DNA of 64,000 nt, taken from NCBI RefSeq assembly GCF_001541095.1, contig NZ_LMXH01000001.1:2235930-2299929 (forward strand), in the 5' to 3' direction. The DNA comes from Paenibacillus sp. FJAT-26967 (GTDB taxonomy: Bacteria > Bacillota > Bacilli > Paenibacillales > NBRC-103111). This document shows, in pieces, positions 36,589 through 45,400 of the stretch (positions are counted from its first letter, which is position 1; every line of letters starts with the position of its first letter). The notes below the pieces were generated by a model. That model was not told the DNA's origin, searched no databases, and saw only the letters and a list, made by a program, of their open reading frames with translations. A program made the translations under genes and the position numbers.

Positions 36589-37314
36589 CTACCCCGGAGA
36601 AAAGCGCGATTGCATCTGGGGGACCGCTTGAATCAAGCGATATAGGAAGTAAATGCCCCGCATCTGGAGTTTGATCGTTTTATGCTGATAGATACGGATA
36701 CTTTCCACAAGCTTCATCGCATGCATGATGTTTTGTATTTCTACATGTGCGATCAATTGCTTTAAGCTTACGGTCTCCTCGGAATATACAGAGTTTTGCA
36801 ACACCTGAATCATTTTAATTTTAAGAAGATGTCCTTCATTATATAGTCGATATTCATTATCAGGGTCCCGCTCAGCAGTGAAGAGGCCGCATTTCTCCCA
36901 ATAACGGATCGCCGATTTAGGAATTCCCGTCCGTCTAGAGACCTCGTGGATGCGGAAGCGTTGGTTCAAGTCGTAAGTTTGATTTTCGTTGGTATACAAA
37001 TTCAGCTCCCTTACTAGTTGATCCAAGCTTGCTTTTTCACGATGCAGCATGACCTCCCTTTCCCTGATGATCCACAATGCATCGTCCAACTCATTTTTTT
37101 GGAGACTATGCATCACCTCCGTCGTCACTTCCATCCCGAATGCAGGGGCCAAAGCTTGAATACATGCCAGATAAGCCTCATGCAGTTCCGTATACATGCG
37201 ATATCCATTGACAGATCGCTCAGCAGGAGGAATTAAGCCCTTCGTTTCGTAGTTTCGTAAAGTGTTGGCGCATATCTTAAATTTATTCGCCAGTTTTTTC
37301 GGTCGTATGCCCAT
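36589..37314 (-). CDS. Tandem MerR-type regulator (two MerR HTH domains)
   Basis: A 241-residue protein with two MerR winged-helix regions in one chain. The first (residues ~5-70) reads KKLANKFKICANTLRNYETK, then GLIPPAERSVNGYRMY. The second (~120-190) reads FRIHEVSRRTGIPKSAIRYW, then EKCGLFTAERDPDNEYRLYN. A short helical stretch joins them, and the C-terminus has no metal-binding cysteines. MerR proteins normally have one HTH and dimerise through a coiled coil; two per chain suggest an unusual binding mode. It is divergent from the unknown gene at 37466, and a perfect 12-bp dyad lies between them, so it probably controls that gene and itself. Confidence 0.85.
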   Translation of the reverse strand: MGIRPKKLANKFKICANTLRNYETKGLIPPAERSVNGYRMYTELHEAYLACIQALAPAFGMEVTTEVMHSLQKNELDDALWIIREREVMLHREKASLDQLVRELNLYTNENQTYDLNQRFRIHEVSRRTGIPKSAIRYWEKCGLFTAERDPDNEYRLYNEGHLLKIKMIQVLQNSVYSEETVSLKQLIAHVEIQNIMHAMKLVESIRIYQHKTIKLQMRGIYFLYRLIQAVPQMQSRFSPG

Positions 37315-37335
37315 GTTTTCCCGCCTCTCTAATGA

Positions 37336-37368
37336 ACAAAAACATTAAAACTATTATAATGTTTTTGT
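37336..37368. promoter_or_regulatory. Perfect 12-bp operator dyad in the merR/unknown-gene divergent promoter
   Basis: ACAAAAACATTA (37336-37347) and TAATGTTTTTGT (37357-37368) are exact complements with a 9-base centre. TATAAT at 37355-37360 on the plus strand is a possible -10 inside the dyad. It is the likely binding site of the tandem MerR regulator. Confidence 0.7.
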
Positions 37369-37465
37369 GGTCCTTATGTTGATATTATTTGCATATTTCC
37401 GGAAAACCTTCCAATTGGCTTATATGTTGTATGATGAAGACAAATCCAATCAAGGAGGAATAAGA

Positions 37466-37954
37466 ATGACCTTTAATCCAGTTTTTCATTACAATATGAC
37501 AATCGAGGAGATTGGCCAGGCAGGTAATCAGTATATTGAATCGGCATGGAAGCCCTTATACGATTCGATGCACGATCAACTAACGGCCGCTTTTCATGAG
37601 ATCGAGGATGCTGCCTATGGACTGTATTTGGACCAATTGATGCCGGCACTGTTTGATGGCCTTAAGGACGCCGGCTTTGAAGCAATGGAACCTCTTGAGG
37701 ACAATGATTTCATTATCGGTAAATGTTTACTATTCCGAAATTCGCTTGAAAAATGGGGGACCGAGGAAAATAGATCCCGGATATTTTGGAGTGTTATACG
37801 AAATAAACAAAGCCAACAACCTATTGGAACTTTATTGACGGAAATTCCTCATTCACATCTCAAGTTTGAGATTCCGACTGCACCTGTACTCTATTCGTTG
37901 AAAATGAATAAGAAGGAACAGATCGTGCAAGAAATCCGACGAATCAAGGGATAG
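37466..37954 (+). CDS. Conserved-looking protein of unknown function
   Basis: A 162-residue cytosolic protein from ATG 37466 behind AAGGAGG (37452-37458); the frame is open upstream but without a ribosome binding site. It is acidic and helical in the first half (YIESAWKPLYDSMHDQLTAA, EIEDAAYGLYLDQLMPALFD), with a beta-rich end (RIFWSVIRNKQSQQPIGTLL, TEIPHSHLKFEI). I do not recognise the family and no catalytic motif stands out. It is the only gene behind the shared dyad promoter of the tandem MerR regulator and is followed by a strong terminator, so it is likely that regulator's single target. Confidence 0.75.
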   Translation: MTFNPVFHYNMTIEEIGQAGNQYIESAWKPLYDSMHDQLTAAFHEIEDAAYGLYLDQLMPALFDGLKDAGFEAMEPLEDNDFIIGKCLLFRNSLEKWGTEENRSRIFWSVIRNKQSQQPIGTLLTEIPHSHLKFEIPTAPVLYSLKMNKKEQIVQEIRRIKG

Positions 37955-38047
37955 TGAACGACAGATAAGAGGTTGACCTGGTGCTGTGAAGAAGTAAAAG
38001 GGGAGGGATGTTATCGTCTGAACCTGTACTGACATTCTAGGCGAAAT

Positions 38048-38075
38048 AAAAAGCACCGATTAGGGTGCTTTTTAG
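38048..38075 (+). terminator. Terminator after the unknown gene
   Basis: AAAAAGCACC (38048-38057), loop GATTA, GGGTGCTTTTT (38063-38073). Confidence 0.9.
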
Positions 38076-38249
38076 CATTTTAGCTTGATGTTCGCGCATC
38101 ATTGTGACTAACCGCCGGCATTAGGTCTCTAAATGTCTGAAAGATAATATCCCGTATATGGGATTTTCTAAGAGATTGGCTCTTGTGAAGAACCGTTTGA
38201 GTGTGAGAAACGAAATATATAGTCTTTAAATTCGATCTTCGACTGGAAA

Positions 38250-38297
38250 CAAAAGAAAGGAGAGCTTCGGACATTGTCCGCAGGCTCTCCTTTCTTG
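38250..38297 (-). terminator. Terminator of the TetR/MMPL operon
   Basis: On the minus strand, AAGAAAGGAGAGC (38296-38284) pairs with GCTCTCCTTTCTT (38265-38253), followed by TTGTTTCC. The rest of the 37955-38332 gap, apart from the 38048 terminator, shows nothing I can support. Confidence 0.85.
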
Positions 38298-38332
38298 GAC
38301 TTAAGGGGGAAGGCATTTATAGCCTTCCTTTA

Positions 38333-40669
38333 TTAACTCTTATCTCCGCTCTCGGCATGAAGCTTGGCGATCAGTTTGTCGCCTTCGACATCGAGGTTCG
38401 GAAGCAACCGGTCCAGCCATTTCGGAAGCCACCAGGCTTTGTCGCCGAAGACCGCCATGATGGCCGGAACGAGTGTCATACGTACGATGAATGCGTCGAT
38501 CAGGATACCGAACGCCAATGCGAAACCGATTTGTTTGATCATGGCGTCAGGTGCGAAAATAAAGCCGGCAAAGACAGAAACCATGATTACGCCTGCGGCA
38601 AGCACGACGCGGCTGGCGAGATCGTAGCCGTGAATGACACTTTCGTTACCGCGGCGCCCGTGAACGTAAGCCTCACGCATGGAACTCACCAAGAAAACCT
38701 GATAATCCATCGCCAGTCCGTACAGAATGCCCGTGACTAGAATCGGCATAAAACTGAGCAGCGGTCCTCCAGTGTCAAACCCGAACAGGGAATGCAGCCA
38801 TCCCCACTGGTAAACGGCAGTAGTCAGGCCGAAGGTGGCCAAGATGCTGAGAACAAAGCCAACCGTCGCTTTGACCGGAACGATGACCGAACGGAAAACG
38901 AGCAGCAAGATGATCAGCGACAGAATTACAATGATGCCAATATACATAGGGAAGGCCTCGGAAAGCTTGGAGGACATATCAATGTTGATGGCTGTAAATC
39001 CGGTCACGCCAAGCGTAACATTATTCGCCGACGCAAAGCTGGAACCGGGATCGCGCAGATCCTGCACCAGATCTCTAGTCTTCGTATCCGTCGGACCTGT
39101 TTTCGGGATCAGACTGATAATGGCTAAATCCCCGGTCTCGTTGAAGCCCATTGGGGCCACAAGCGTGACGTTATCGTGCATTTGCAGCTCCTGAACAAGC
39201 TTGCCAAGCGTTTGCGGAGAAATTTTGCCGGAGTCTTTTTTCGCCTCGGCCACCAGGAGCAGCGGTCCGTTGAAGCCTTCTCCGAAACCTTTGGATATGA
39301 TGTCATAGCTTTGGCGTGCCGGGGTATCCAAGTTGGCCGAGGCGCCGGACGGAATGCCCAGTTCCATTTTCGTTACTGGAATCGCCGCCGTTGCAAGAAC
39401 CACGATCACCGCAATAATGATGATCCAGCGGTATTTTACTGTGGCGCGCGCCCAGCGGTGTGAAAACCCGTTTAAGGTTTTCTTGCCTGAGGTTTCGTTT
39501 TTCGTGCGGGCCTTGGATGTACAGATCCGCTCACCGACCAGACCCAGCAGCGCAGGCAGCAGAGTCAGCGCGAGCAGGACGGTGATCAGAACACTTGCAG
39601 CGGCAACCAGAGCCATGGTCGACAAAAATCCAATCCCGATGACCAACATGCCGCACAGAGCGATAATGACGGTCAGCCCGGCAAAAAATACAGCGCTGCC
39701 TGCGGTGCCAAGTGCCCGGCCTGCAGCTTCGTGGGCGCTTAGTTGCTCATCGAGAATCAACCGCCGCTGCCGGTTCACAATAAACAGCGAGTAATCGATT
39801 CCGACAGCCAGACCGATCATGACGGCGAGAATGGGAGTAATATCATTCATCTGGATGATATTAGATAGAGCAAAAGCGCCTCCGACGCTGATCGCGACGC
39901 CAAGGAGCGCGGTAATCAGCGGCAGCCCGGCGGCAACGACCGAGCCGAGCGTAATAAACAGAACAACCGCGGCGACGGCAACACCGATTGCTTCCGTCGA
40001 TCCGATGGATGGCGTGCTCTTGAGCGAATCACTTGGAATGGCCGTGATGCCCGATCCGCCCTGCTCAGCTTCGCTCACGGCTTTGATAACGTTATCCGGC
40101 ACGGAAGCGGGCAGGGACGTCTGCTGGACGGTGAACTGGAACTGGAACAAGGCGATGCTGCCGTCGGCAGAAAGCATAACGCCTGGAACCGGAACGCCCT
40201 CCGCAAAGAGCGGACCGTAAGGAACGGCCTGTCCTGCAGCGTCTGTTTGTCCAGCCGTTTGTCCAGCAGCACCTGCTTGTCCGGCAGCTGCTGACGAATC
40301 CGCGGCGGCTGTCTGTCCGGCAGCGGCTTTGGCGGCCAGTTCGGCGGGGTTGATGATATAGTCCATGCTGTAGACTTCATTGATAGCTTTCAGGATTAAT
40401 GCTACCCGCTGCGGGGTGTCAAGACGTTCTCCGTCCGGCGCGGTAAAGGCCACACTAGCCTGGCCGCCGGCAGCGGCTGGAAGCTCCTCAGCCAGCATAT
40501 CGAGCACTTTTTGCGATTCCGTGCCTTCGATTTTCATTTCGGAGCTGGAATGGATGCCATTGGCGCCGAGCAAGGCACCTATAACACCGAGGATGACGAT
40601 CCAGGGCAAGAGGAAATACCACGGTTTAGAATAAGCCGATTTTCCCAATCGGTACAGAAATGTAGACAT
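38333..40669 (-). CDS. MMPL/RND-family membrane transporter
   Basis: A 778-residue membrane protein with the MmpL/YdfJ arrangement: membrane segment ~20-36, a first extracytoplasmic loop, a block of ~5 membrane segments containing the proton-relay region VGIDYSLFIVNRQRR, a cytoplasmic linker, a second loop and a second block with AMDYQVFLVSSMREAY. The GxxxDY motifs are the expected RND-type proton pathway. The first loop has a low-complexity Ala/Gly/Gln insertion at residues ~112-148. AAAAAGGAG precedes the ATG. A TetR gene lies 27 bases upstream in the same direction, so this is probably a repressor-controlled exporter of lipids or drugs. Confidence 0.92.
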   Translation of the reverse strand: MSTFLYRLGKSAYSKPWYFLLPWIVILGVIGALLGANGIHSSSEMKIEGTESQKVLDMLAEELPAAAGGQASVAFTAPDGERLDTPQRVALILKAINEVYSMDYIINPAELAAKAAAGQTAAADSSAAAGQAGAAGQTAGQTDAAGQAVPYGPLFAEGVPVPGVMLSADGSIALFQFQFTVQQTSLPASVPDNVIKAVSEAEQGGSGITAIPSDSLKSTPSIGSTEAIGVAVAAVVLFITLGSVVAAGLPLITALLGVAISVGGAFALSNIIQMNDITPILAVMIGLAVGIDYSLFIVNRQRRLILDEQLSAHEAAGRALGTAGSAVFFAGLTVIIALCGMLVIGIGFLSTMALVAAASVLITVLLALTLLPALLGLVGERICTSKARTKNETSGKKTLNGFSHRWARATVKYRWIIIIAVIVVLATAAIPVTKMELGIPSGASANLDTPARQSYDIISKGFGEGFNGPLLLVAEAKKDSGKISPQTLGKLVQELQMHDNVTLVAPMGFNETGDLAIISLIPKTGPTDTKTRDLVQDLRDPGSSFASANNVTLGVTGFTAINIDMSSKLSEAFPMYIGIIVILSLIILLLVFRSVIVPVKATVGFVLSILATFGLTTAVYQWGWLHSLFGFDTGGPLLSFMPILVTGILYGLAMDYQVFLVSSMREAYVHGRRGNESVIHGYDLASRVVLAAGVIMVSVFAGFIFAPDAMIKQIGFALAFGILIDAFIVRMTLVPAIMAVFGDKAWWLPKWLDRLLPNLDVEGDKLIAKLHAESGDKS

Positions 40670-40696
40670 CAGATGGTTCTCCTTTTTATCTCTGAA

Positions 40697-41314
40697 TTAG
40701 AAGCCGTTGTGCAAATAAGCAAACATAGAATTCAAATATTGATCGAATGACATGGCACCCGAGCGTTCATCTGACGCTTCGCCCGGGAGCAGAACGTTCA
40801 GCCGCCCGTCAAGAATAGGCACGAACGCTCCGTAAACGGCACCGGCAAGAAGATGAGTATACCCTTCGCTATATCGTCCATGGGAGAATTTTTCGAGCAC
40901 TTCTTGCGCGGCGATTTGTAAGCGGCGGAAAACGCTGAGAATATAAGGCTCAAGCGACGGGTACTGATTCGCGAGCGATACGAATTGCCGCAGTTTATAC
41001 AGAAACTCCGAGGTAAACTGCATTTTGAGCAAGCTGTACAGCGCATCGAGCGGGGTTGTATCCGGGGGCAGATCCGCAAACAGCAGCGTCTCATCTTCAT
41101 TGGAGACGCTGCCCATAAAATATGCCGCGACCGCCTCCTCTTTACACGAGAAGTAATTGGCAAAGGTCCGCCGGGAGAAACCGGCCTGCCGAACAACGTC
41201 TTCGACGATGAAGCCGTCCATGCCTTGTTCAAGCGCAAGCTTAAAGGCGGCCTCGGCCAAGGCATAGGCGGTGGCTTCCTTTTTTTTGTCGCGCAGCGTC
41301 TGCTTAGCGTTCAA
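40697..41314 (-). CDS. TetR family transcriptional regulator of the MMPL exporter
   Basis: A 205-residue protein starting at TTG 41314 with AAAGGAGGG about 10 bases upstream. The HTH is AALKLALEQGM-like at the N-terminus: AEAAFKLALEQGMDGFIVED, then VVRQAGFSRRTFANYFSCKE. The rest is a helical ligand domain. The MMPL gene follows after 27 bases. Upstream (minus strand) the motif CCCATTG occurs twice 17 bases apart (41389-41412) near an AT-rich -10-like stretch, which may be the operator. Confidence 0.9.
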   Translation of the reverse strand: MNAKQTLRDKKKEATAYALAEAAFKLALEQGMDGFIVEDVVRQAGFSRRTFANYFSCKEEAVAAYFMGSVSNEDETLLFADLPPDTTPLDALYSLLKMQFTSEFLYKLRQFVSLANQYPSLEPYILSVFRRLQIAAQEVLEKFSHGRYSEGYTHLLAGAVYGAFVPILDGRLNVLLPGEASDERSGAMSFDQYLNSMFAYLHNGF

Positions 41315-41765
41315 GTTACATGCGCCCTCCTTTTCTTTAGTTCAAAGACGAAGCTCTGAATTTTATCCAATACATTATATTATTACCCAATGGGCAAAAT
41401 TGCACAATGGGAAACTTTTTGCAAGATTGTGATCTTTAATCATTTTCGTCCTCCGGAAAGCTTTCAAGCGGTAGGATTCACTAGTGATCTCAAGAAATGT
41501 CTAACTGCTAGATTTTGAAAAAGAAGCCGCAAGAGTTTATAAGAGAGAAAGCAGCATGCAAAATGAGCAGCGTTGTTCCAGGTAAGGTTTCAAACCCCTA
41601 ACTTTCTACCAAAATGGAAATGTTTACATGGATATTTAGCTAGAAGTGTATAATTTTAATGTAATATCACTTAACTTTTCTATACTATAAAGAAAGAAGT
41701 CTGAGTCTTGAAACCAAGCGAAGAGGAATTCAGAAATGATCGTAAAGAAATGGAGAGTGGATGTA
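41315..41765. other. Intergenic region between divergent tetR and hxlR
   Basis: It holds the two divergent promoter areas. On the plus strand TATAAT occurs at 41649-41654, upstream of hxlR, with TTTACA (41623-41628) at a long 20-base spacing. No gene, terminator or repeat was seen in 41420-41600. Confidence 0.4.
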
Positions 41766-42122
41766 ATGAAAGATACCTGTGTTCCGAGCGGAGTGAGACT
41801 TAATGACACCGGCTTCGGATATACATTGTCCATTGTAGGCGGTAAATATAAAATGATCATTATGTATTGGCTGTCAGAAAATAAAGTTATGCGGTTTAAC
41901 GAACTAAAGCGATGCATCGGTTCGATCACCTTTAAAACCCTCAGTATGATGTTGAAAGAGATGGTCGCAGATGGGATTGTTATACGCGAGGAATTCCCTC
42001 AAGTACCTCCAAAGGTTGAGTACTCATTATCTGAACGCGGTTTATCCCTGATGCCGCTTTTGAATATGATGTGCGAGTGGGGGGAGAAAAACATGGCGTC
42101 GAAGAATCGGGTACAGCCATAG
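41766..42122 (+). CDS. HxlR-family winged-helix regulator with N-terminal cysteine
   Basis: A 118-residue protein from ATG 41766 with GGAGAGTGG at 41752-41760. The HxlR core is clear: LSIVGGKYKMIIMYWLSENK, then MRFNELKRCIGSITFKTLSM and EYSLSERGLSLMPLL. Cys5, followed by the GGK motif, matches the position of the redox-sensing Cys6 of YodB-type regulators, which respond to quinones and diamide. The convergent neighbour is an NAD(P)H quinone-reductase-like gene, the same pairing as YodB with azoreductase. It is likely a redox switch, by analogy only. Confidence 0.88.
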   Translation: MKDTCVPSGVRLNDTGFGYTLSIVGGKYKMIIMYWLSENKVMRFNELKRCIGSITFKTLSMMLKEMVADGIVIREEFPQVPPKVEYSLSERGLSLMPLLNMMCEWGEKNMASKNRVQP

Positions 42123-42199
42123 GTATTACCTTGGGGAATGTAAAAGAAGTATTTCCCTATAGAGGAAATACTTAATTGTTATAGAGCGTTATAGGCAGC

Positions 42200-42760
42200 T
42201 TACATATTATCGATAAATCTTAAATAATTCTGCGCGCTATTGATCAATTCGTTATCCGTTTGTTCGCTTTCCGAACCCGGCACATTTTCGCCTGCCTTGT
42301 CTTCTTGCCCGTAAACAGCAAAGAGCGAACGATAATTTGCTTCGCAATATTGAAAAGTCGTCTCGAAAGAAACCAACATTTGCTCAAGTGTATATCGATA
42401 TCTTCCTTGCTTGCTATAGTTTTCTTTTTTGATTCCTGCCGAAACACCGAGTGCAACTTTGCGGTCCTTTAATTTGTCGCCTGCGGATCCATAAGCCCAG
42501 CCATATGATAGTACATCGTCAAGCCATTTTTTTAAGAGTGAGGGACAATTAAACCAATGAACAGGGAACTGAAAAACAAGGTTGCCGTGCGATTCTACTA
42601 ACTTTTGCTCTTTTTCTATGTCAATATTTCCATCCGGGTATACCTTATGCAATTCGTGAACCGTATACTTGTCGGGGTATTTTAGTAATTCCTCTGTCCA
42701 CTGTTTGTTTATTACAGACGTTTCTAAGTTAGGATGTGCCACGATAACAAGAGTTCTCAT
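42200..42760 (-). CDS. Flavodoxin-fold NAD(P)H (quinone) oxidoreductase
   Basis: About 186 residues from ATG 42760 (MRTLVIVAHPNLETSVINK) with AGGAGGAAATTC; the longer frame has no ribosome binding site of its own. The fold is that of KefF/YwrO/MdaB proteins: VIVAHPN phosphate-binding loop for FMN/FAD, then LVFQFPVHWFNCPSLLKKWL and LSYGWAYG. Such enzymes reduce quinones or nitro-compounds with NAD(P)H by two electrons. It is convergent with the HxlR gene and divergent from a LysR gene. Confidence 0.9.
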   Translation of the reverse strand: MRTLVIVAHPNLETSVINKQWTEELLKYPDKYTVHELHKVYPDGNIDIEKEQKLVESHGNLVFQFPVHWFNCPSLLKKWLDDVLSYGWAYGSAGDKLKDRKVALGVSAGIKKENYSKQGRYRYTLEQMLVSFETTFQYCEANYRSLFAVYGQEDKAGENVPGSESEQTDNELINSAQNYLRFIDNM

Positions 42761-42951
42761 ATGAATTTCCTCCTTCTTGATAATTTGAGTATAAAAAAAA
42801 TAATTCAATGATGTAAGTACGCACTTTTATTACAGGTACTGTTGTAAAAGTAAGTGTTAATTCATTTCAACTGAATCGTAAAATCTGCATTTGCCGTAAT
42901 CTTGCGAACATGATAAAGTGTCTGGAACTTATGCGAATCGAGGCGGTAACC

Positions 42952-43839
42952 GTGGAACTGACTTATTTGAGAACCTTTCGTGAAGTGGCGAAATGGGGGA
43001 GCTACACTAAGGCAGGGGAAGCTCTGGGATATGCGCAGTCGAGCATCACGACGCAGATTCAGAGGCTGGAAGAGTCTTACGGGACCACACTATTGGAACG
43101 TTACGGTAGAAGCATGAAGTTGACAATGGCTGGGGAAGCGCTCCTGCAATACGCCAATGAGATTCACAGGCTGCATGAAGAATCTAAAGAAGTTGTAGCG
43201 AAGCAATCCAAAGGAACACTCTCCATCGGCACGATCGAGACGTTAGCGGCTTTTTACCTGCCGCAGCATCTGCAAGCATTTCGACGCGATTATCCGGACG
43301 TGAACGTTGTCATTCAGCCGGGAAACGAGCCATACATTGTCGAGTCGGTCAAAGAAGGGGAGCTGGACGTCGGAATCATTCTCGATCCTCCGTTTAGAGA
43401 TCCGGAACTTAACAGCAGCATCTTGCGAGAAGAAAGATTGGTCATTATTACAAATCCGGAGCATAAATTCAGCGGTCTAAGTGAAATCCATGTTGAAGAT
43501 CTGGAGAGCGAATCGCTGATCTTGACCGAGGATGGCTGTACCTATCGGGCCCTGCTGCTCAAGGTATTGAAAGCGAACCAAGTGAATTTCAGTCTATCCT
43601 ACCAATTCGGTAATTTGGAAGCGATTAAGCAATGTGTAACCTACGGTCTGGGTATTGCCCTATTGCCCCGAATAGCGGTTGCGGAAGAAATCCGTAAAGC
43701 CCAAATTATCGCGATTCCTTTCGTTCATCCTGAATTCAAGTTCTACACCCAGTTGATTTACTCCAATAAAAAGTGGAAGTCAAAAGCGTTTCTTGGTTTC
43801 TTGGAGCTTATTAGCAGCGTCAATTATCAAAATGATTGA
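42952..43839 (+). CDS. LysR-family transcriptional regulator
   Basis: About 295 residues. GTG 42952 with GAGGCGG (42940-42946) gives the normal LysR start (VELTYLRTFREVAKWGSYTK, then AGEALGYAQSSITTQIQRLE). The substrate-binding domain follows (GTLSIGTIETLAAFYLPQHL; GELDVGIILDPP; GLGIALLPRIAVAEE). It may regulate the rhodanese/D-aminopeptidase pair that follows by 90 bases, or the divergent quinone reductase. Confidence 0.9.
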   Translation: MELTYLRTFREVAKWGSYTKAGEALGYAQSSITTQIQRLEESYGTTLLERYGRSMKLTMAGEALLQYANEIHRLHEESKEVVAKQSKGTLSIGTIETLAAFYLPQHLQAFRRDYPDVNVVIQPGNEPYIVESVKEGELDVGIILDPPFRDPELNSSILREERLVIITNPEHKFSGLSEIHVEDLESESLILTEDGCTYRALLLKVLKANQVNFSLSYQFGNLEAIKQCVTYGLGIALLPRIAVAEEIRKAQIIAIPFVHPEFKFYTQLIYSNKKWKSKAFLGFLELISSVNYQND

Positions 43840-43929
43840 TGGAATGTATAGAATTCTATCGATAACTCCGGTGTCTGTGATCGTGCTATATTGATTTCAA
43901 GAAGAAGACATCCAATGGAGGGAATCCAA

Positions 43930-44373
43930 ATGACAGATCAAACACGCTTTTCACTCGTACTCGAAACACCTGCCGCTTCGCCGGAGCAGACTCATCGGCA
44001 CTATATGAACAAACTTTCCATGGAAACGGACGTCTCCGATGTAAAATACGACATGCAGCATGGCCTTAATGAATTTGTGCTTATCGACGTTCGAAGCGCC
44101 CGTGCGTATGGGGAGTGCCACGTACCAGGCTCGATTAATCTTCCATCCAATCTGATCAGCGCCGAGACGACCGCGGGTTTTTCCAAAGATCAAGTCATTG
44201 TAGTCTATTGTTGGGGACCTGCTTGCAATGGCGGGACCAAAGGAGCAGCCCGTTTATCCGGACTCGGTTTCAAAGTTAAAGAAATGCTTGGAGGCATCGA
44301 GTACTGGCGTAAGGAAGGAAACGACGTAGAAGGCACGCAGGGACATTCAGCCTGCATCGTTTTAGAAGCATGA
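43930..44373 (+). CDS. Single-domain rhodanese-like protein
   Basis: A 147-residue protein from ATG 43930 with GGAGGG at 43917-43922. The rhodanese fold is shown by FVLIDVRSARAYGECHVPGS, then INLPSNL, and a catalytic loop VVYCWGPACNGGTKGA whose first Cys is the persulfide-forming residue; the loop is longer than the usual six residues. It would transfer sulfane sulfur in the cytosol or detoxify thiols or cyanide. Its stop overlaps the start of the D-aminopeptidase gene (ATGA), so translation is coupled. Confidence 0.87.
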   Translation: MTDQTRFSLVLETPAASPEQTHRHYMNKLSMETDVSDVKYDMQHGLNEFVLIDVRSARAYGECHVPGSINLPSNLISAETTAGFSKDQVIVVYCWGPACNGGTKGAARLSGLGFKVKEMLGGIEYWRKEGNDVEGTQGHSACIVLEA

Positions 44374-45188
44374 AAATATACATTTCAGCGGACATGGAAG
44401 GGATCACGGGTGTTACGAATGCTGATTTCCTTCTGCCGAGCGAGCCGAATTATGAATATGGACGTAGACTCATGGAACATGACGTTAACGCAGTAATCGA
44501 GTCTGCCTTGGAAGGAGGAGCAACTGAAATCGTCGTTGCCGACAGCCATTCTTCCGGGAATAACCTCCGATTGGATCATTTGCATCCCGGGGCGACGTTA
44601 ATTTCGGGTATTCCCCGGGATAACTATATGATGTCCGGTCTAACTTCCGACTTCGCGGCTGTTTTCTTTGTTGGGTATCATGCCAGGCATGGAATGCCTG
44701 GTGTTCTGAGCCATGCGTATTGGTTCAAGAATATGACAGTCAATGGCGTGGAAGTGGGAGAGATCGGATTTAATACGATCTACGCCGGCTTGCTGGGCGT
44801 CCCGGTGGCTCTTGTTACCGGAGACGACAAAGCTTCCGAAGAGACGAAGCGAATTGTTCCGGATGCAGTGACCGGCATAGTCAAGCAAGCACTGTCCAGA
44901 ACATCTGCGATCTGCCTATCCCTGCAGCAGAGCCGTAAAGTACTCATGGCCAGAACCAAAGAAGCGATGGGAAAAATCGATCAACTTGCGCCGTTTCAAG
45001 TCAAATTGCCGGTTGAAGTACACATCGAATTCATGCACAGCGGTCAGGCGGAAATTGCTTCGTGCATACCCGGTGTACGCAGACTTCCAAACGGTACCAT
45101 AACCGCTTACGAAGCCAAAGATGCGATAACGTATTATCGTACGATGGAAATCATGGCTTCATTGGCGAATACGACTAGGTTTTTTTGA
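44370..45188 (+). CDS. dppA: D-aminopeptidase, peptidase family M55
   Basis: A 272-residue protein that closely resembles Bacillus subtilis DppA: MKIYISADMEGITG with zinc ligands D8 and E10, ADSHSSGNNLRLDHLHPGA with the His of SHS, and VGYHARHGMPGVLSHAYW with the nucleophile-side His. The enzyme releases N-terminal D-amino acids such as D-Ala from D-peptides, probably for cell-wall peptide recycling. Start ATG 44370 overlaps the rhodanese stop. In B. subtilis dppA lies in a dipeptide ABC operon; here no transporter is present. Confidence 0.9.
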   Translation: MKIYISADMEGITGVTNADFLLPSEPNYEYGRRLMEHDVNAVIESALEGGATEIVVADSHSSGNNLRLDHLHPGATLISGIPRDNYMMSGLTSDFAAVFFVGYHARHGMPGVLSHAYWFKNMTVNGVEVGEIGFNTIYAGLLGVPVALVTGDDKASEETKRIVPDAVTGIVKQALSRTSAICLSLQQSRKVLMARTKEAMGKIDQLAPFQVKLPVEVHIEFMHSGQAEIASCIPGVRRLPNGTITAYEAKDAITYYRTMEIMASLANTTRFF

Positions 45189-45232
45189 ATAAGAAGGGCA
45201 CTTAATCGGATTCCCTTTATTTTTACCGTAAA

Positions 45233-45259
45233 AGAGTCGCATGAATGCGGCTTTTTTTG
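45233..45259 (+). terminator. Terminator after dppA
   Basis: AGTCGCAT (45235-45242), GA loop, ATGCGGCT (45245-45252), one wobble, then a T7 run. Confidence 0.88.
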
Positions 45260-45351
45260 TTTTAACGATACATGTTCTTAAGAGGAGGGTTTTCAATGAG
45301 GGTACTGCTTATATGGAGGAATAGACAAAGTATTATAATTACAATACTACC

Positions 45352-45380
45352 TTGACAGTCACAGTAATATATCTTATTAT
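45352..45380 (+). promoter_or_regulatory. Promoter of the PadR/ABC operon
   Basis: Consensus -35 TTGACA (45352-45357), 17-base spacer, -10 TATTAT (45375-45380), ~20 bases ahead of the padR start at 45401. The spacer and flanks carry ATACTAC...GTAATAT, a possible PadR operator. Confidence 0.82.
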
Positions 45381-45400
45381 GCAATTATGGAGATGATTAA

